Assembly: GCF_964253915.1 (NCBI RefSeq)
Contig: NZ_CAXUSG020000005.1
Span: 186,001-250,000 of the forward strand
Direction: 5' to 3'
DNA: 64,000 nt
Source of the DNA: Metarhizobium sp964253915
GTDB lineage: Bacteria > Pseudomonadota > Alphaproteobacteria > Rhizobiales > Rhizobiaceae
Positions 60,741-64,000 of the stretch are shown here, in pieces (position 1 is the first letter of the stretch; every line of letters starts with the position of its first letter). The notes below the pieces were generated by a model. The model did not search any database, was not told the origin of the DNA, and saw nothing but the letters and a program-made list of their open reading frames with translations. Both the position numbers and the translations under genes were made by a program.

Positions 60741-61907
60741 TTATCGTTTGTGACTGGTGTCGAGACGTCGTTCCACGAAACTTGAATAGCGGGACATTCC
60801 GAAGCAGAAAAGCCAGAAAACGAAGCCTGCGAAAACAAGTCCGGTCATCGGCGTCACGGAGGAGGCCCATGTGGGGTCCGAGAAGCTTTTGCGAACGTTG
60901 CCAAGAAGATCGTACATGCTGATGATCGACACAAGGGACGTGTCCTTGAACATGCCGATGAAAGTGTTGACGATACCCGGGATGACCAGCTTGATCGCCT
61001 GCGGCATCACCACCAGCCGCATCTTCTGCCAATAGCTGAGGCCGAGCGAATCGGCGCCTTCGTATTGCCCCTTGGGAACGGCTTGCAGACCGCCGCGGAT
61101 GACTTCCGCCATGTAGGCGGAGGCGAAGATCGACACGCCGACCAGGGCGCGCAAAAGCTTGTCCACCGTCCAGCCGGCCGGCAGGAACAGCGGCAGCATG
61201 ACGCTGGCCATGAACAGCACCGTGATCAGCGGCACGCCGCGGATCAGCTCGATGAAGGCGATGCAGAGCATCTTGATGACCGGCATCTGCGATCTGCGCC
61301 CGAGTGCCAGAAGGATGCCGAGCGGCAACGACACGCCGATGCCGACGAAGGAGATGATCAGCGTTACCATGAGCCCGCCCCAGCTGGCGGTCTCGACATG
61401 CTCCAGCCCGAAGACGCCGCCGAGCAGAAGCACGGCCGCGACGATCGGGAAGATCACGAACAGCGCCAGCGCGTTCCAGCCCTTGTGGGGAACCCTGGGG
61501 ATGAGCAGCGGCGTCAGCAGTGCGACGAAGAGAATGCCCACCAGCGTCGGCCGCCAGCGCAGGTCGATGGGGTAGGTGCCGAACATGAACTGCTTGAAGT
61601 AGGCGCCGACATAGGCCCAGCAGGCGCCGCTCCATTCGTCGGGCTGTATACCGCCCTGTGCCAGCGTGGCGCAGACGGAGCGATCGCTGCCCAGCCAGAC
61701 GGCGTTGACGAACAGCCAGTCGATAATCGGCGGAACCAGCAGCACCAGAATGATGACGCCGAAAGCCGTGAGGATGGTGTCGGTGACCGAACCGAACAGA
61801 TTGCGGCGAAGCCAGCCGATGATGCCTGTCGTCTTCAGCGGTGCGCGTTCGGGACCGAGCATCTGGCCGCGGACGAAGGTGGAATGGGTGGTGAATGTGT
61901 CTGCCAT
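60741..61907 (-). CDS. aapM: General L-amino acid ABC transporter permease AapM
   Basis: A 388-residue permease, longer than usual His/Glu/Gln-type permeases owing to an N-terminal extension with two extra spans and a periplasmic loop (SDRSVCATLAQGGIQPDEWSGACWAY). The EAA loop YEGADSLGLSYWQKMRLVVMPQAIKLVIPG is intact and couples to AapP. Start at ATG 61907 (MADTFTTH). The upstream 6 codons overlap aapQ. Pairs with AapQ to form the channel. Confidence 0.95.
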   Translation of the reverse strand: MADTFTTHSTFVRGQMLGPERAPLKTTGIIGWLRRNLFGSVTDTILTAFGVIILVLLVPPIIDWLFVNAVWLGSDRSVCATLAQGGIQPDEWSGACWAYVGAYFKQFMFGTYPIDLRWRPTLVGILFVALLTPLLIPRVPHKGWNALALFVIFPIVAAVLLLGGVFGLEHVETASWGGLMVTLIISFVGIGVSLPLGILLALGRRSQMPVIKMLCIAFIELIRGVPLITVLFMASVMLPLFLPAGWTVDKLLRALVGVSIFASAYMAEVIRGGLQAVPKGQYEGADSLGLSYWQKMRLVVMPQAIKLVIPGIVNTFIGMFKDTSLVSIISMYDLLGNVRKSFSDPTWASSVTPMTGLVFAGFVFWLFCFGMSRYSSFVERRLDTSHKR

Positions 61908-61911
61908 CGGC

Positions 61912-63105
61912 TCAGCGCTCCACAAGTGCCATTCTGGCGTTGAACCAGTTCATGAAGACCGACGTCAGCAGGCTGATCGTCACGTAGACGACCATCCAGA
62001 TGGCGACGATTTCGATCGAATGGCCGGTCTGGTTCAGGATCGTTCCGCCAACGGCGACCAGATCCGCATAACCGATGGCGACGGCCAGCGACGAGTTCTT
62101 GATGAGGTTGAGGTACTGGCTCGTCAGCGGTGGAATGATGATTCGAAGCGCTTGCGGCAGGATGATCAGCCGTGTCGTCAGGCCCGGACGAACGCCGAGC
62201 GCATGCGCCGCCTCGCTTTGTCCGTGGGCGACGCCCTTGATGCCGGCGCGGACGATTTCGGCGATGAAGGAGGCCGTGTAGAAAGACAAGGCCAGAAGCA
62301 GCGACATGAATTCCGGGCCGATCGTCCCGCCGCCGGTCAGGTTGAATTTACCGGCGGTCGGTACGTCGAAGCTGAGCGGCCGGCCCTGCAGGTCGAAGGC
62401 GACCAGCGGCAGCAATATCAGCAGGACCAGCACGACGGGAAGAACTGGAAAACGCTTGCCTGTGGCCATCTGCCGGGCGGAAACCCAGCGGGCGTGCATC
62501 ACGGACAACACGATCGCCACGACGAGCGCCAGAACGACAAGCAGGAAGCCATCGCCGAAGATGGGCTTGGGGAAGAAGATCCCGCGGTTGTTCAGGAAGA
62601 CATCGAACGGCAGTTCGATCGAGGCGCGAACCTGCGGCAGGATGTTGATGACGCCGACATACCAGAAGAAGATCACCAGGAGTGGCGGTATGTTGCGAAA
62701 CAGTTCGACATAGACCGTACACAGCTTGGCGATCAGCCAGTTGCTGGAAAGGCGGCCGATGCCGACGATCAACCCGACCACGGTTGCGAGGATGATGCCG
62801 ACGAAAGCGACCAGAAGCGTGTTGAGAAATCCGACCTCCAGCGCCCGCAGGTAGCTGTGATCGCTGGAATATTCGATCAGCGACTGACCGAGGTCGAAGC
62901 CGGCGCGCCCTTGCAGGAAGCCGAAGCCCGACGAGATGTTGGCACGCCTGAGATTGTCGACCGTATTGCTGTAGATGACGTAGAAAAAGGCTACGAGGCC
63001 GATGACTGTCAGTGCCTGATAGAAGACACCGCGCACTTTCGGGTCGTAGAGAGGTGAAGCCGCCGGCGCTCGCGAATGCGCGAGCTTGTCCTGCATCATT
63101 GCCAT
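61912..63105 (-). CDS. aapQ: General L-amino acid ABC transporter permease AapQ
   Basis: A 397-residue permease with about eight spans. The first is FYQALTVIGLVAFFYVIYS, with the EAA loop SEAAHALGVRPGLTTRLIILPQALRIIIPPL. A large periplasmic insertion between spans 4 and 5 is typical of the Aap/Bra-type AapQ. It ends 4 bases before the aapM start, so the two are translated together. Confidence 0.95.
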   Translation of the reverse strand: MAMMQDKLAHSRAPAASPLYDPKVRGVFYQALTVIGLVAFFYVIYSNTVDNLRRANISSGFGFLQGRAGFDLGQSLIEYSSDHSYLRALEVGFLNTLLVAFVGIILATVVGLIVGIGRLSSNWLIAKLCTVYVELFRNIPPLLVIFFWYVGVINILPQVRASIELPFDVFLNNRGIFFPKPIFGDGFLLVVLALVVAIVLSVMHARWVSARQMATGKRFPVLPVVLVLLILLPLVAFDLQGRPLSFDVPTAGKFNLTGGGTIGPEFMSLLLALSFYTASFIAEIVRAGIKGVAHGQSEAAHALGVRPGLTTRLIILPQALRIIIPPLTSQYLNLIKNSSLAVAIGYADLVAVGGTILNQTGHSIEIVAIWMVVYVTISLLTSVFMNWFNARMALVER

Positions 63106-63162
63106 GTTTTCCCCTGGTGCTGTTTTCGCCCTTGTTTTTGGGCGTTTTCTTTTATCAGCGGA

Positions 63163-63186
63163 GGGGAGGCGGCGAACCGCCTCCCC
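63163..63186 (-). terminator. Hairpin in the aapJ-aapQ gap
   Basis: GGGGAGGCGG / CCGCCTCCCC (63163-63172 / 63177-63186) around a CGAA tetraloop, 10 bp. It lies between the binding-protein gene and its permeases, with no strong T-run. Such hairpins often stabilise the upstream mRNA and reduce read-through, giving an excess of binding protein. Confidence 0.6.
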
Positions 63187-63198
63187 GAGGTCGAGGAA

Positions 63199-64000
63199 TT
63201 AGCGGATCGGCGGCGAGTACTGCAGGCCGTCCTTGGTCCAAAGCGCATTGAGACCACGTTCGATCTTCAGCGGGCTGCCGGCACCGACATTGCGCTCGAA
63301 GGATTCGCCGTAGTTACCGACCTGTTTGACGATGTTGTAGGCCCAGGCGTTGTCCAGACCGAGGTCCTTGCCGATCGTCGAGCCTTCTTCCTGGCCGAGG
63401 AAGCGCTTGATGTCGGGGTTTTCAGAGGCCTTCATCTCGTCGACATTTGCCTGGGTGATGCCGAATTCTTCGGCGCTCACCATCGCATAGTGAGCCCAGC
63501 TGACGATGTCGAACCACTGGTCGTCACCCTGGCGAACGGCCGGGCCGAGCGGCTCCTTGGAGATGATTTCCGGCAGGATCATGTGATCGTCCGGCTTCGA
63601 CAGCGTCAGGCGGATTGCATAGAGGCCGGACTGGTCGGTGGTGTAGACGTCGCACTTGCCGGCGTCATAGGCCTGGTCGACTTCTTCCTGCTTTTCGAAG
63701 ACGGTCAGCTTGTATTCCATCTTGTTGGCTTTGAAGTAGTCGGCAAGGTTGAGTTCGGTGGTCGTACCGCTTTGGACGCAGACCGATGCGCCGGAAAGCT
63801 CGAGCGCCGATTTCACGCCGAGTTCCTTGCGGGCCATGAAGCCCTGGCCGTCATAGTAGTTGACGGTGCGGAAGTTGAAGCCGAGCTGCGTATCGCGGCT
63901 GATCGTCCAGGTGGTGTTGCGGGCGAGAAGGTCGATTTCGCCGGACTGCAGGGCCGGGAAGCGATCCTTGGCCGAGAGGGGCGTGTACTTAACCTTGGTC
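63199..64000 (-). CDS. aapJ: General L-amino acid binding protein AapJ (partial, N-terminus outside window)
   Basis: The last 267 or so codons of the periplasmic solute-binding protein of the Aap transporter. The frame is open from the stop at 63199 to the window edge. DLLARNTTWTISRDTQLGFNF and YYDGQGFMARKELGVKSALELSGASVCVQSGTTTELNLADYF are characteristic of AapJ. SYTTDQSGLYAIRL-type and VGNYGESFERNVG blocks follow. The signal peptide and first domain are beyond 64000. It starts the aapJQMP operon. Confidence 0.93.
   Translation of the reverse strand, partial: TKVKYTPLSAKDRFPALQSGEIDLLARNTTWTISRDTQLGFNFRTVNYYDGQGFMARKELGVKSALELSGASVCVQSGTTTELNLADYFKANKMEYKLTVFEKQEEVDQAYDAGKCDVYTTDQSGLYAIRLTLSKPDDHMILPEIISKEPLGPAVRQGDDQWFDIVSWAHYAMVSAEEFGITQANVDEMKASENPDIKRFLGQEEGSTIGKDLGLDNAWAYNIVKQVGNYGESFERNVGAGSPLKIERGLNALWTKDGLQYSPPIR

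Noticed and set aside
61666..63057. A 463-codon frame antisense to aapQ
   Set aside because: Gln/Asp-rich composition typical of antisense frames of membrane genes.

Overview
The window is a GC-rich chromosomal backbone segment from an alphaproteobacterium of the Rhizobiaceae (Rhizobium/Agrobacterium/Neorhizobium type). The lineage call rests on ExoR, a PopZ beside valS, the aapJQMP amino-acid ABC operon, two DUF1127 mini-proteins, a class I PHA synthase, an Alpha-type tatABC/scpAB/serS/surE cluster, and an apparent alpha-r14-type small RNA. The genus cannot be fixed from the sequence alone. I see no prophage, insertion sequence, CRISPR array or integrase. I count 57 protein genes (one cut by the window end), 7 tRNAs and one strong sRNA candidate.

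Layout. 1-7.6 kb: tRNA-Cys, a small membrane protein, tRNA-Asn, an atypical PCMT-family methyltransferase, tolC, popZ and valS. 7.6-13.4 kb: a FadL-type outer-membrane protein, a 0.65-kb stretch without a convincing gene, exoR, and then xthA, erpA and dgt. 13.4-28 kb: a long co-directional block of argS, a giant SPOR-domain protein, nagZ, scpA, scpB, tatABC, serS, surE, a second atypical PCMT and the NlpD-like lipoprotein. It combines translation, cell-envelope recycling and division, chromosome condensation and twin-arginine export. 28-33 kb: a DUF815 ATPase, yajC (with no secD/secF behind it), an Mth938-like protein, a squalene/phytoene synthase-family protein, a small membrane protein and trmFO.

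33-38.6 kb: a DUF1236 protein, two DUF1127 peptides with strong terminators, the sRNA candidate with three CCTCCTCCC loops, a DUF2157/GDYXXLXY membrane pair, tRNA-Leu and tig. 38.6-46.3 kb, minus strand: a membrane protein with yceI, sthA, and a tight run phaC-sfsA-map-radC. 46.4-51.5 kb: a small lipoprotein, alaC, hom and recJ. 51.6-53.5 kb: two identical tRNA-Glu genes, each with its own promoter, flank a berberine-bridge-type flavoprotein. 53.7-59.8 kb: an M15-type lipoprotein, gloA, a double cold-shock protein with a DUF192 protein, tRNA-Arg, an NDUFS4-like protein, an unknown exported protein, a DUF4214 protein in an AT-rich pocket, and tRNA-Pro. 59.9-64 kb: the aapJQMP operon on the minus strand, with aapJ truncated by the window edge.

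Most of the window is housekeeping. The observations most worth a second look are the three-loop anti-Shine-Dalgarno sRNA, the two PCMT-family genes that lack the usual substrate-loop motif, the flavoprotein between duplicated tRNA-Glu units, the DUF4214 protein with a type-I-secretion-like C-terminus, the missing secD/secF, and the unexplained 650 bases upstream of exoR.
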